The notes: generated by a model from the letters alone, not told the origin. A stretch of DNA of 64,000 bases from Brumimicrobium sp041655765 (GCA_041655765.1 JBBAEU010000005.1:1-64000); one strand, 5' to 3'. Positions 17,116 through 26,964 are shown, counted from the stretch's first letter. Numbers and translations: made by a program.

Positions 17116-18258
17116 TTAATTCTTAATCTTTTTTAACCCTTCGTCAATCGAAATCCTTTTTCCGTCCATAAACGCAACAACAAACGCATATTTGAATCCA
17201 ATCTCTTTCATTTGGTCTTTATACCTACTTGCGGAATCAAAGTCATTTTCAAAAGCACCTGTTGTATATTTGAACAAGCCTTCGTCTTTGTATTGTTGAA
17301 CGTTTATGTTTTTAAATCTACTCGAATTTAGAGGAAGCTCTGTCCTTGATGTTTCAATTTGAACTTTAAAATAAACTGCTCCCTTTTTTTCGTTATTTAC
17401 AATAGATGTACTCGCAATGCTACGAACTTCTTCAAGTGATTCTTCATACCCTTTTCCATCTTCCACCAATATATTTATCCCTTCAATTTCAGCTTTATAT
17501 TCTTGAAATCCCCTAAATATTGCATTGGCTAATTTGATTTTTCCTGCTTCGCTGTTCATAAACTTCTCTTCTTCAGGATTGGTTATAAAACCAATTTCTA
17601 TCAACATGCTCGGCATTGTCGCGTGATACAAAACTAAAAATCCTGCTTGTTTCACACCCCTATCATGTCGTCCAAGTGCCTTAAAATGAGCTTGCACTTT
17701 TGAAGCGACGTCTATACTTTGATTTAGGAAAACACTCAACTGAATTTGTCGTGCAATAATGGCATCTGGCGATAGCTCAAAGTCTTTGCTTGCTGTTGCC
17801 CCATCTTCAAAGAAAATTGTACTGTTCTCTCTTTTTGCTATTTCTTCTTGACTTTTGGTTCGATGAAGTCCTAACACGTAAGTTTCTGTTCCATACGCAG
17901 CTGGAGAAGCCGCATTTGCATGAATTGATATAAATAAATCAGCATGATTGTCATTTGCTATCTTTGCTCTATCTTCCAGCCTAACAAAAACATCCTTTTC
18001 ACGAGTATAAATTACATTAATCTCGGGATATTTACTTTTAATATACTCGCCTAACCTTAATCCAATGTCTAATACGATGTTTTTTTCGTTTGCAAAAGTA
18101 CCATGTGCACCTGGGTCTTTTCCTCCATGCCCCGGATCAATAACGACTGTCTTGATTCCATGTGGCAACCCAAGATCGGAATCACTTTGGCTCATCAAAG
18201 GAAAAACAAGACCAATTATACAAAATAATACTATTGTTTTAATTAAATTTGCCCCCAC
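17116..18258 (-). CDS. N-acetylmuramoyl-L-alanine amidase (Amidase_3) with SPOR-like C-terminus
   Basis: A 380-residue periplasmic zinc amidase that cleaves the bond between MurNAc and the stem peptide. It has a signal peptide, then the Amidase_3 fold at about residues 34-255, with DPGHGGKDPG (first His), NEKNIVLD (Glu), SIHANA (second His) and MLIEIGFITNPEEE (catalytic Glu). After a linker, the last 85 residues (YFKVQIETS to AFVVAFMDGKRI) repeat the SPOR-like module found twice in the protein at 3-2963. The start is GTG 18258; no in-frame ATG gives a full signal peptide. A -7 octamer lies 48 nt upstream and is shared head-to-head with lptD. Confidence 0.93.
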   Translation of the reverse strand: MGANLIKTIVLFCIIGLVFPLMSQSDSDLGLPHGIKTVVIDPGHGGKDPGAHGTFANEKNIVLDIGLRLGEYIKSKYPEINVIYTREKDVFVRLEDRAKIANDNHADLFISIHANAASPAAYGTETYVLGLHRTKSQEEIAKRENSTIFFEDGATASKDFELSPDAIIARQIQLSVFLNQSIDVASKVQAHFKALGRHDRGVKQAGFLVLYHATMPSMLIEIGFITNPEEEKFMNSEAGKIKLANAIFRGFQEYKAEIEGINILVEDGKGYEESLEEVRSIASTSIVNNEKKGAVYFKVQIETSRTELPLNSSRFKNINVQQYKDEGLFKYTTGAFENDFDSASRYKDQMKEIGFKYAFVVAFMDGKRISIDEGLKKIKN

Positions 18259-18273
18259 AACAATGTAATTTTT

Positions 18274-18281
18274 TAGCTTTG
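18274..18281 (+). promoter_or_regulatory. Predicted -7 element for lptD
   Basis: TAGCTTTG matches TAnnTTTG, 42 nt upstream of the TTG start of lptD. It lies inside the leader of the divergent amidase transcript, so the two promoters face each other and overlap. Confidence 0.4.
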
Positions 18282-18305
18282 TATTCGTTTTAAGTTAGTT
18301 AAACA

Positions 18306-18313
18306 CAAATTTA
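18306..18313 (-). promoter_or_regulatory. Predicted -7 element for the amidase gene
   Basis: The minus strand reads TAAATTTG, an exact octamer match that predicts a leader of about 43 nt before GTG 18258. Confidence 0.45.
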
Positions 18314-18323
18314 TTGTTTCATA

Positions 18324-20885
18324 TTGAGCAAATTTTATTCCATAATTATTTTTTTCGTCGTTGGATTGTTAATAAACTTACAATTAAATCACTCCTTTGC
18401 TCAAGTTTCCTCTCAATTTATAAACGATTCTACCTCAAAACCAAGAATTTACAAAGTTGATGATTCTATGGAATCGCTTGTAATCTATTCGTGCAGAGAT
18501 TCCATTGTTGCCGACATGAAAACCAATAATATTTCAATGTATGGTGAAGCCATGGTGGAATATGATGGAATAAAGTTAACGGCCGACTTAATTGAAATGG
18601 ATACGGATAAAAAAGAAGTTTACGCCATATACACATTGGACGAAGAAGGAAACAGGGTTGGAATCCCAAAATTCGAAGATGGCTCTGAATCTTTTACTGC
18701 TGCATCAATACGGTATAATTTTGATACCGAACAAGGATATATTGAAGAGTTAAGAATGCAACAGGATGAAATGCATCTCCACATGGGGATTGCAAAACGC
18801 CATAACAACGAACAAGTTCACTTTACAGGAGGGAAATTTACCACTTGCGATTTGGATGAACCGCATTTTCATTTTCATCTAACAAAAGCTGTGATGGTAC
18901 CAAACAAAAGGATTGCTACTGGCCCGATGAATCTGTGGGTGCAAGGAATTCCTACGCCACTTGGACTTCCTTTTAGTGTTATTCCAACCCAAGAACAGGA
19001 AGAAAACGGATTGTTATTTCCAATGATTACCCCAGTTTCTCAATGGGGGTTTGGTTTTCAAGATTTGGGGTACTATTTTCCAATCAAGAAAAGCGATAAA
19101 GTCCAAACAACTTTTTATGGAAGTTTGTACTCAAGAGGAACGTTTGAAATTAGAAATCAAACCGATTATAAGTCGATTTATAAATACTCAGGAAACGTAA
19201 ATCTGGCATTCAGTTCTTTTAGAATGCCGTTCCCAGCTGATAGTATTCGTCAACAAAAAATTGTTATTCAATGGTCGCATCAACAAGAAGCAAAAGCCAA
19301 TCCATATTGGAGATTTAATTCAAGTGTAAACTTCCAATCTGACAACAGTGGAAAAACGAACTTAGACCCTTTAAGTCAACAATATTATCAAAACAATTTT
19401 AATTCAGACATCAACCTCATCCGCTCTTTCCCTGGAAAACCTATTACGATTGGTTTAAAAATGGGACTCAAACAAAATTCAGCTTCGCAAAGGATGGATG
19501 CTGATTTACCAACGTTAAACGTAAATGTAAACCGATTTTTTCCATTTAAAGCATTGCGCAAAAACAAAATAGGGAAAGAAAAATTCTATGAAAAAATAGG
19601 TGTTACTTACTCCATGGAAGCCAAAAATAGGACACTATTCGGAGATTCATTGTTGGAGCAAAAAAGGTACGATTTAATCGGAAAACAATTTCAAAATGGA
19701 ATGCGTCATCAAATGACATTAAGTTATCCACTGCAAATGTTTAAAAACACATTGACATTAAACACAACTGCGAATTATAATATGCGTATGAATTTCCAAT
19801 CAATTCAGAAAGTGTATGACCCAACAAGTGGAATGATTGTCAACGATTCTTTAACCAATTTCGGTTTCTCACACGATGCGGCTTTTCAAATGGAATTATC
19901 CACAAATCTTTATACATATTACGATTTTGTAGGAAATAATCAAATGAAAATGCGACATGTGCTAACGCCACGCGTATCAATGCGCTTTCAACCTAATATG
20001 AGCGCTTATATTTACGACTATTTAGGGCCTGATAATCAAGAAGTTTATTACTCACCTTATGAAGAAAGTTTGTACCGCGAAGGTGTTGGAAGAGAAGTCG
20101 GATTGATTAGTTACTCTTTTAACAATACATTTGAGTTAAAACACAGAAATAGACGTGATACAACAGGACAAGAAGAATTTGCCAAAACACGAATTATTGA
20201 TGCATTTAGTATTTCTGGGAATTATGACATCTTCAAAGATTCACTCAAGTTTTCTGATATTCAGTTTCAATTAAGACTTACGCCAGTGCGCGGATTAAGC
20301 ATTGTTTCGAGTGCTCGTCTATCACCTTATGGTTGGGATGAAAATAACCAAAACATTAATATCTATGCTGGAAAGAATGGCCAAGGAGCTGGAAGAATAA
20401 CCAATACAAACATTTCAACGACATACACTTTTACTGCTAGTGAAAATCAAGAAAAAGTAGAAAGAAATAGAGAATTAATGGGTGATTTTTGGGGTGCCGA
20501 TTTTCAATATTACGCAATGAATCCGCATGAAATTATTGACTTTGATATTCCATGGAAAATTAATTTAACGCATACATACTTTGCAAGCATTAATACAAAT
20601 CCGAATGCAGATAGAAAATATAATCACAATCAAAACATTATGTTATCTGGAGATGTTAGTTTTACGCAAAGATGGAAACTTGGTTTAAATGCAAGTTATG
20701 ATATTCAACAAAAAGCATTGACGCAAACCCGTTTATCTTTGACCAGAGATATGCACTGCTGGCAATTGTCTTTTTATTGGACACCAGTTGGAGGTCAACA
20801 AAGTTTTTTGGTACGATTTAACGCAACATCTAACTTATTCCAAAGTGCAAAACTTGAATTGAGAAAACCTCCAGAATTTTTATAA
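18324..20885 (+). CDS. lptD: LPS-assembly outer-membrane protein LptD
   Basis: An 853-residue protein: signal peptide to about residue 26, then an OstA-like beta-jellyroll (about 45-230) with repeated strands of the type DSIVADMKTNNISMYGEAMV. After GLPFSVIPTQEQEENGLLFP comes a long C-terminal beta-barrel rich in alternating strands. This is the Bacteroidota LptD form, which inserts LPS into the outer membrane. The start codon is TTG at 18324. Two cysteines occur near residues 60 and 190, but the paired-cysteine pattern of E. coli LptD is not evident. Neighbouring envelope genes fit the role. Confidence 0.88.
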   Translation: MSKFYSIIIFFVVGLLINLQLNHSFAQVSSQFINDSTSKPRIYKVDDSMESLVIYSCRDSIVADMKTNNISMYGEAMVEYDGIKLTADLIEMDTDKKEVYAIYTLDEEGNRVGIPKFEDGSESFTAASIRYNFDTEQGYIEELRMQQDEMHLHMGIAKRHNNEQVHFTGGKFTTCDLDEPHFHFHLTKAVMVPNKRIATGPMNLWVQGIPTPLGLPFSVIPTQEQEENGLLFPMITPVSQWGFGFQDLGYYFPIKKSDKVQTTFYGSLYSRGTFEIRNQTDYKSIYKYSGNVNLAFSSFRMPFPADSIRQQKIVIQWSHQQEAKANPYWRFNSSVNFQSDNSGKTNLDPLSQQYYQNNFNSDINLIRSFPGKPITIGLKMGLKQNSASQRMDADLPTLNVNVNRFFPFKALRKNKIGKEKFYEKIGVTYSMEAKNRTLFGDSLLEQKRYDLIGKQFQNGMRHQMTLSYPLQMFKNTLTLNTTANYNMRMNFQSIQKVYDPTSGMIVNDSLTNFGFSHDAAFQMELSTNLYTYYDFVGNNQMKMRHVLTPRVSMRFQPNMSAYIYDYLGPDNQEVYYSPYEESLYREGVGREVGLISYSFNNTFELKHRNRRDTTGQEEFAKTRIIDAFSISGNYDIFKDSLKFSDIQFQLRLTPVRGLSIVSSARLSPYGWDENNQNINIYAGKNGQGAGRITNTNISTTYTFTASENQEKVERNRELMGDFWGADFQYYAMNPHEIIDFDIPWKINLTHTYFASINTNPNADRKYNHNQNIMLSGDVSFTQRWKLGLNASYDIQQKALTQTRLSLTRDMHCWQLSFYWTPVGGQQSFLVRFNATSNLFQSAKLELRKPPEFL

Positions 20886-20908
20886 TTTTCATTTCTAAAG
20901 GATAAACA

Positions 20909-22525
20909 GTGGTAAAAAGATATTTGAAGAAATCAAAATCAATTTCTATAACTCTACTCATTGTAGGATTAGGCTTATTGATATTAGGCACAATACAAAG
21001 TGCTAATGAAGATGAAGGAGAAGTAGCAATTGAAATTATAAAGCGGGATAAATTGATGCCTGCCGCACATAATGTTTATGCCAATCCCAATGCGTTAAAT
21101 GGCAAATATTACCTTTTTAAAGCTACCATAACCAACAAAACAAAAAAGTCTTTGAAAAACTTGTCTGTAAAATACCGTATTCCTGGTTATATTGAATGGA
21201 CAGAGTTAGAACTGGTTGGCAAAATGTTTAAAAACCAATCTACGGTTGTACTCTGCTATCCAAAATTTGACTCAAAAATTACAGAGAAAACGACAGAGTC
21301 TATTGAAACAGTTGAAATCTTAATAGATTGGGACGGTTCAAAAAACAACTCGCTAAAAGAAACTTTTGATTTTAAATTGGCAGACCGCAATGAATTTATT
21401 TACACCAACCTTTCAAAAGATGAGATTTCTGGTTGGTCGGATATTTTTGACAACACCGTTTTACTCCCTTGTTTTGTAACTCCAAATGACCCAGTAGTTC
21501 AATATTACACACAAAACATTCAAGAGAAAATATTGAGAGGCGAAAAAGCATCCATCGGGAAAAAACCAGAAGAAGCCATTCGCTTTTTAATGGGGATTTA
21601 TGAAGCCACCCTCAAGTCGGGAATGGTTTATAGTAGCGTCAAAGGAATCCCCTCAAATTTAAAAGATAACTCTCAATATTCCCAATACAATCGATTGCCA
21701 CGCGAAGTGATAACTGGAAATACAGGATTATGCTTGGAACTGAGTCTTCTCTATGCGAGTGTTTTATCAAATGCAGGATTAGAACCCATTATATTTATGA
21801 TTCCCGGTCACGCCTTTCCTGGCGTTATCTTTAATGGTTCGTATTATGCCATCGAAGCTACTGGAATTGGTGGCGAAGGAATTGGAGGAAGAATGAGTAC
21901 TGAAAAAGCATTTGAATATGGAATGAAAGAACTCAATGACTTTTTCGATAAAGCGATGATAGGTGACCCAAAATATAACATCATTGATATTGTGAGATTA
22001 AACCAAGAAGGTGTTACCGCAATGTATCTTCCAAATGATAATTTCTTAAAAGAAAAGGTTGACCAAATTGCTTCAAGGTGGGTACAGAAGTCATTTAATA
22101 TTGTTGGAAAACTCTTTGAACAAAATTATTTTGCTCCCTCTGCCGATTTATCTTTCAATATCCCGCACACATGGGAAGTAAATAGAATGCCAGATGCTTC
22201 TTTTCCCGTATTAACAGCTCAAGTTACATCTCCAGACAATCAAATCGTTGCCAATGTTTTTGATTTTCCAGGAATCAGCAGCGACTCAATTGCACTTTCA
22301 AAGCTAAAGATTGAATTATCCAAAAATCAAAAAGAATTGGAGTTCTTAAAGACGAATGAAGATGTAGATGGAATCATTATTACTGAAAAAGGAAATTTTA
22401 AGTGGATTGGTAAAACAATTTCTTCGATTCATGGAATGAGATTTGTCATGATTGGGACAGATGAAGCAAAATTTGAAGAAAATAAAGAAATAATTAATGA
22501 ACTTTATGAATCAATAAAAAAATAA
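20909..22525 (+). CDS. Membrane-anchored transglutaminase-like protein
   Basis: A 538-residue protein with one N-terminal transmembrane helix (about residues 12-30), then a beta-rich region (about 50-150). A transglutaminase/protease-like core follows at about residues 200-360. Candidate catalytic residues are Cys in NTGLCLELSLLYASVL, His in IPGHAFPGV and an acidic residue in YAIEATGIGG. Transglutaminase-fold proteins include proteases and amidases, so the reaction is open. The C-terminal 150 residues are not recognised. It begins with GTG, 24 nt after lptD, and is followed 5 nt later by another membrane protein, so the three genes are likely an operon. Confidence 0.65.
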   Translation: MVKRYLKKSKSISITLLIVGLGLLILGTIQSANEDEGEVAIEIIKRDKLMPAAHNVYANPNALNGKYYLFKATITNKTKKSLKNLSVKYRIPGYIEWTELELVGKMFKNQSTVVLCYPKFDSKITEKTTESIETVEILIDWDGSKNNSLKETFDFKLADRNEFIYTNLSKDEISGWSDIFDNTVLLPCFVTPNDPVVQYYTQNIQEKILRGEKASIGKKPEEAIRFLMGIYEATLKSGMVYSSVKGIPSNLKDNSQYSQYNRLPREVITGNTGLCLELSLLYASVLSNAGLEPIIFMIPGHAFPGVIFNGSYYAIEATGIGGEGIGGRMSTEKAFEYGMKELNDFFDKAMIGDPKYNIIDIVRLNQEGVTAMYLPNDNFLKEKVDQIASRWVQKSFNIVGKLFEQNYFAPSADLSFNIPHTWEVNRMPDASFPVLTAQVTSPDNQIVANVFDFPGISSDSIALSKLKIELSKNQKELEFLKTNEDVDGIIITEKGNFKWIGKTISSIHGMRFVMIGTDEAKFEENKEIINELYESIKK

Positions 22526-22530
22526 AATTA

Positions 22531-23154
22531 ATGTCATATTTTCGTCTATATATCTTACTTATATTTTTGCCTTCATCGTTTTTATACAGTCAGCAAATGA
22601 TGGTACAGAACATTCATTTTAGAATTGATTCAATCGGAAATGGAGAGATGAACATTGCACAATCCATGAGTACCCAACAATGGAAAATTTGGAGTGAAGG
22701 GGTTGGAAAAGACCCAGCAGAGTTAAAGAGAAATATAATTCGTTATTATCCAAAATACAACATCAAAAAAGTCGAAACCATCATTGATGAAGAATCTAAA
22801 TCTTACACCTCAAAAGTCAAAGCAATTGGTGTCTGCAAAGTAAACCAAAATGAAAAATGGATTTTTAATCTTGCAGATAAGGGCGATAAAATGTCAAAAT
22901 TATCGGAACGTGAATTTCTCTTGACAAAAAGAACAGTTGGGCCAAATGCTATTGTTCTTCAAAAATATACAATCGTTCTACCCAGAGAAGCAAGAAGAGT
23001 ACAGCTGACAAACGACGCATTTGAAAATCCAATTTTACGATTTGAAATGAGACAACCGTCGGATATTTCATGGAGCGTCTATTTTCAATTTACTGGTGGA
23101 ATTATTCTTTTGCTTGGTGGCGGTTTATTGTTAAGTAAAAGAGATTTATTTTAA
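22531..23154 (+). CDS. Secreted or membrane-anchored protein of unknown function
   Basis: A 207-residue protein with a signal peptide (MSYFRLYILLIFLPSSFLYS), a mixed alpha/beta ectodomain of about 150 residues and a C-terminal transmembrane helix (FTGGIILLLGGGLLLS) followed by the charged tail KRDLF. This predicts a periplasmic domain tethered by its C-terminus. I do not recognise the family. It follows the transglutaminase-like gene by 5 nt, so the two products probably act together in the periplasm. Confidence 0.6.
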   Translation: MSYFRLYILLIFLPSSFLYSQQMMVQNIHFRIDSIGNGEMNIAQSMSTQQWKIWSEGVGKDPAELKRNIIRYYPKYNIKKVETIIDEESKSYTSKVKAIGVCKVNQNEKWIFNLADKGDKMSKLSEREFLLTKRTVGPNAIVLQKYTIVLPREARRVQLTNDAFENPILRFEMRQPSDISWSVYFQFTGGIILLLGGGLLLSKRDLF

Positions 23155-23217
23155 ATGTCAGAACCTACACTTTAATAAATTATTCATTCTTTTCCTTCAT
23201 TTGTTCACTCAAAAGAT

Positions 23218-23225
23218 TATTTTTG
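23218..23225 (+). promoter_or_regulatory. Predicted -7 element for the algH/yqgE gene
   Basis: TATTTTTG matches TAnnTTTG, 25 nt before ATG 23250. A TTTG at 23200-23203 is too close to be a normal -33 element. Confidence 0.4.
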
Positions 23226-23249
23226 AGATATTAAACACAATTTAGTAAG

Positions 23250-23831
23250 ATGCCAATCGATTTATCATTTACAAATAAAAGAGCACCTTTAAGAGGCAGA
23301 GTTTTACTCTCTGACCCATTTTCGAGGGATGTATATTTTAGTCGTTCTGTAGTTTACCTTTGTGATCATAATGAAGAAGGTACATTTGGTTTTGTTTTAA
23401 ATAACTTTATCGATATGAATTTAGCAGAAATCACAAAAAACTTCCCGAAGATTAAGTCAAGAGTTAGCATCGGTGGACCAGTTCAAACGGAAAACATATT
23501 TTTCCTTCATATGTTAGGTAATCGTTTGCAAGGAAGCATAAAAATTGCAGATGGTATTTATATTGGTGGAAATTATGACATTTTGATGGAGCAAATCGAA
23601 GAGGGAAGCGTTGATGAATCAAAAGTTAGATTCTTTTTAGGGTATTCTGGATGGAAAGCAGGACAGCTAGAAGAAGAATTAGAAAGAAATAGTTGGATTG
23701 TTGCTCCCGTTTTAAATCCACTTGAAATCATGGACACGAATATTCCAGATGTTTGGCAGAAATTTATGAAAAGAGAAGGAAAAAAATACGACATCCTTTC
23801 CCGTGCACCAATTGATTTGAATGCAAATTAA
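23250..23831 (+). CDS. YqgE/AlgH family protein
   Basis: A 193-residue protein, the usual length of the family. It shows the N-terminal signature RGRVLLSDPFSRDVYFSRSV, then YLCDHNEEGTFGFVLNN, and the C-terminal FFLGYSGWKAGQLEEEL. The family is widespread and structurally known but has no agreed function; AlgH was named for an effect on alginate regulation in Pseudomonas. It is probably expressed from its own promoter and is unlinked in function to its neighbours as far as sequence shows. Confidence 0.93.
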   Translation: MPIDLSFTNKRAPLRGRVLLSDPFSRDVYFSRSVVYLCDHNEEGTFGFVLNNFIDMNLAEITKNFPKIKSRVSIGGPVQTENIFFLHMLGNRLQGSIKIADGIYIGGNYDILMEQIEEGSVDESKVRFFLGYSGWKAGQLEEELERNSWIVAPVLNPLEIMDTNIPDVWQKFMKREGKKYDILSRAPIDLNAN

Positions 23832-23867
23832 GTAGAAATAATAAATTATCTTTACTTTCCTTAATTA

Positions 23868-25706
23868 ATGATGAACTCAATGAAATTTCTACCTTCAAAA
23901 ACCTTTAATGTATTTTCATTAGCACTATTTCTTGTGCTTTTTGTTTATTTGACCTTACGCGTGTTTTTGGTTGGTCCCATCCATGATGAGTTAGCAACTT
24001 TAGTTCATTATATAGATTATGGAACATTCTGGAAAAATGCGCCAATCGACGCAAACAATCATCTTTTAAATAGCTTCTTGAGCAAAGTCGCCTATTCCAT
24101 ATTCGGGGATAATATTTGGGCAATACGACTGCCAAATCTATTTTTCTTTATTCTATTTTTTTATTCTACATACAGAATTACACATTACCTCGAAAAAAAA
24201 TATCTAAAATATATTCTGCTAATTAGTTTTTCATGTATTCCTTATGTTTTAGACTATTTCGCTTACTCAAGAGGATATGGAATTTCTATGGCATTGTTGA
24301 TTACCGCAATTTGGCTTTTTATAGAAGTGAATATCCAATACAATTCAAAAAAAATGTTTTGGCTTGGGTTTACACTTGCCTTAAGTATCTACGCAAATCT
24401 CAATCTGATTATAACATTGCTACTCATTTTTGGCTATATCTTTATCAAACTTCTCTTATCACAAAAAACCAGTAAAATCAGTAATAGAAAAGCAAACGTA
24501 AAGTCCTTCGTAATTATTTCTGTTGTATTTGCATTGAGTCTGATTCCTGCAGTCATTTTTGCATACAAATTAAAAACCACAGGAGCTTTGTATTATGGAA
24601 ACGACGATGGATTATGGCTAACAACTGGAGCAACGCTTTCAGGACTTGTGCTCAACACAACAACGATTTTTATTAAATACATACTTATTGCGCTAACGCT
24701 TACACTTGTAATTCATACTATTTATCAATTATCGACAAAACCTGCAAAAGAAGTATTTAGTCAACCTTCGATTTTATTTATAGGATTATTTTTAGGAAAT
24801 ATCATCGCAATCGAACTCATGAATTTATTGATGGATGTTAATTATCCAGAAGATCGCGTAGGAATGCAACTCATTTTTTTACTGATTGGCTCTGTTATTT
24901 TTACATCCCAACATTATGGAAAGACCACATGGTTGTCTGCAATATTTCTTTTATTACCGATTGTAGGATGGAAACATTTTAATTTTGACTCTTCTGCCTT
25001 CTCGCCAGACGACAGAATGGAAAAAGCAGATTTTGAATTGTTTATATCAGAAATTTCAAATGATGAATCTTCTTGTTTATATCTAACACAACAACTGCCT
25101 TATGCTTATCATGTAAGAAAGACTACGCCTGACAATTTCGTTGTTCCAGATTTATTTACATTGGGAAATATTTTCGATCAAGAAATTGTCTCTACAAAAA
25201 AAGATGGTAGATATGAAAATGGCATTTATAATCCATACAATGAAGAGAAAATAGGTAATAATTATGAGACGTTATCTTACAATCCAAGAACGTGGCAACA
25301 CATTGTAAAAAGAAAAGGCAAAATCAACTGGAAAATCATTCAAACCAAAACAGAAGTATCAGATGAGTTAATCGAAGAAATGTATTACAGTTTTATCGAT
25401 ACAACCTTTGCGGATAAATCAAGTAAAAAACTTAAATATAAAGTTGTGTTTACTGTAAATACCCCAGAACTCGTTCGAGAAAATTTAGCCCTTGTTGTTG
25501 ACAAGGCATCAACAAAGGAAGGAATACGTAAATGGGATGGATTCGGTTTAAATTGGGCTTCTGGAAAATTATATGAATACACCGTAACAAAAATCGTAGA
25601 AGTTGACCCTTCCTATATTGATGCCGTGAAATTATATTTATACAGTCCAAAACTTTCCCCTTTTAAAGTTTTAAAACAAGAAACAACCCTGATGATTGAG
25701 GATTAG
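23868..25706 (+). CDS. GT39/ArnT-like GT-C family membrane protein
   Basis: A 612-residue protein with about ten transmembrane helices in the first 380 residues and a soluble C-terminal domain. After the first helix it has GPIHDELATL, an acidic loop placed like the catalytic Asp/Glu motif of GT-C glycosyltransferases, and later FAYSRGYGISMALL. This suggests transfer of a sugar from a polyprenyl-phosphate donor to a lipid or protein acceptor; the substrate is unknown. Start choices are ATG 23868, 23871 or 23880, and the first is given. A 91-residue gene follows 3 nt later. Confidence 0.72.
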   Translation: MMNSMKFLPSKTFNVFSLALFLVLFVYLTLRVFLVGPIHDELATLVHYIDYGTFWKNAPIDANNHLLNSFLSKVAYSIFGDNIWAIRLPNLFFFILFFYSTYRITHYLEKKYLKYILLISFSCIPYVLDYFAYSRGYGISMALLITAIWLFIEVNIQYNSKKMFWLGFTLALSIYANLNLIITLLLIFGYIFIKLLLSQKTSKISNRKANVKSFVIISVVFALSLIPAVIFAYKLKTTGALYYGNDDGLWLTTGATLSGLVLNTTTIFIKYILIALTLTLVIHTIYQLSTKPAKEVFSQPSILFIGLFLGNIIAIELMNLLMDVNYPEDRVGMQLIFLLIGSVIFTSQHYGKTTWLSAIFLLLPIVGWKHFNFDSSAFSPDDRMEKADFELFISEISNDESSCLYLTQQLPYAYHVRKTTPDNFVVPDLFTLGNIFDQEIVSTKKDGRYENGIYNPYNEEKIGNNYETLSYNPRTWQHIVKRKGKINWKIIQTKTEVSDELIEEMYYSFIDTTFADKSSKKLKYKVVFTVNTPELVRENLALVVDKASTKEGIRKWDGFGLNWASGKLYEYTVTKIVEVDPSYIDAVKLYLYSPKLSPFKVLKQETTLMIED

Positions 25707-25709
25707 GCT

Positions 25710-25985
25710 ATGGAAAAATATGACAAACATGAATTTAAAAAACTCAGTCTTGCAAAGCGATATAAAGTTTTAAAAGAACAAGGAGAGCATGTTGCTGCAC
25801 GTCAAATTGGGAATCATTTAATTCACCTTTATGTTGTCAATGGCTACTTTGTAGAAATGTGGATAATATTTGCTATCAATCAAATCCAATGGATTGAAGT
25901 TCAAAATAATCAAGAAATTATCAATGAATATTCAAATCAAGTCGATTTGAACGAGCTTCTCAGTGACGATAATCAAGAGGATTAG
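25710..25985 (+). CDS. Small conserved-looking protein, function unknown
   Basis: A 91-residue soluble protein with no signal peptide. It has a basic N-terminal helix (KLSLAKRYKVLKEQGEHVAA), a hydrophobic aromatic middle (LYVVNGYFVEMWIIFAINQIQW) and an acidic tail (LLSDDNQED). Length, composition and the 3-nt spacing from the GT39-like gene support a real gene. Its stop codon overlaps that of the convergent hldD gene within TTAG. I do not recognise the family. Confidence 0.65.
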   Translation: MEKYDKHEFKKLSLAKRYKVLKEQGEHVAARQIGNHLIHLYVVNGYFVEMWIIFAINQIQWIEVQNNQEIINEYSNQVDLNELLSDDNQED

Positions 25986-26947
25986 TAAAATTTCCCGTCG
26001 ATTAGATAATTTCTCACATAATCTTTAATACCATGTTCTAACGAATAGAATCCTTTTGTATATCCAGCCTCGATAAGTTTGTTCATTTTGGCTTCCGTAA
26101 AATACTGGTATTTATCTCGAATATCAATTGGCGTATCGATGTAAGAAATATTGTGATTTAAATTTAACGCATCAAAAGTGTATCTTGCTAATTCATTGAA
26201 TGCCCTAGCCTCTCCAGTACCTAAATTATACAATCCACTCGTAGGTTTATTATTCATCAAAAACACACAAACATCAACAACATCTTTTACGTAGATAAAG
26301 TCGCGTTTTTGCTCACCATTCTCATATTCAGGGTTGTGCGATTTAAACAATTTCATTCCTCCAGTATGTAGAATTTGCTTATACGCATGAAAAATAACAG
26401 AAGCCATTCTACCTTTATGGTATTCATTGGGACCATATACGTTGAAGAATTTCAATCCTGCCCAAAAAGGAGGAGATTGATGTTGGTTCAACACCCATTT
26501 ATCAAAATCATTCTTAGAGTCACCATAAGGATTCAATGGTTTTAAACGCTCAACGATATCGTGTCTATCAAAATAACCATTTTCCCCCAATCCATAAGTA
26601 GCTGCGGAACTTGCATAAACCAATGGTATTTTGTGTTTAGTGGCTAACTTCCAAACGCTTTTAGAATAATTGAGATTTAAACGATCAAATATTTCTTTAT
26701 CAAACTCAGTTGTGTCGGTTCTTGCTCCGATATGAAAAACAAAGTCAACCTCATCACCATTTTCATCAAACCACTCAATAAATTCGTCACGTTCTATGCG
26801 TGCAAGGAATTTTTTCTCGACTAAATTATGCTCTTTTATATCGTTTGAAAATTTATCAACGATAACAACTCTTCTTATCCCTAAATCGTTTAGCTTACTT
26901 ACCAAGCAACTTCCAATAAAACCAGCAGCTCCTGTTACAACAATCAT
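25982..26947 (-). CDS. hldD: ADP-L-glycero-D-manno-heptose 6-epimerase
   Basis: A 321-residue extended short-chain dehydrogenase with the NADP-binding GAAGFIGSCL motif at the N-terminus, the HldD-specific HIGARTDTTE, an SSAATYG active-site strand with Tyr-x3-Lys (YGDSK), and KFFNVYGPNEYHKGRMASV. It converts ADP-D-glycero-D-manno-heptose to the L-glycero form, the last step in making the heptose donor of the LPS inner core. It fits with lptD and the glycosyltransferase-like genes nearby. A -7 octamer lies 18 nt upstream. Confidence 0.93.
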   Translation of the reverse strand: MIVVTGAAGFIGSCLVSKLNDLGIRRVVIVDKFSNDIKEHNLVEKKFLARIERDEFIEWFDENGDEVDFVFHIGARTDTTEFDKEIFDRLNLNYSKSVWKLATKHKIPLVYASSAATYGLGENGYFDRHDIVERLKPLNPYGDSKNDFDKWVLNQHQSPPFWAGLKFFNVYGPNEYHKGRMASVIFHAYKQILHTGGMKLFKSHNPEYENGEQKRDFIYVKDVVDVCVFLMNNKPTSGLYNLGTGEARAFNELARYTFDALNLNHNISYIDTPIDIRDKYQYFTEAKMNKLIEAGYTKGFYSLEHGIKDYVRNYLIDGKFY

Positions 26948-26964
26948 TCTTTTAATTTTAACAC

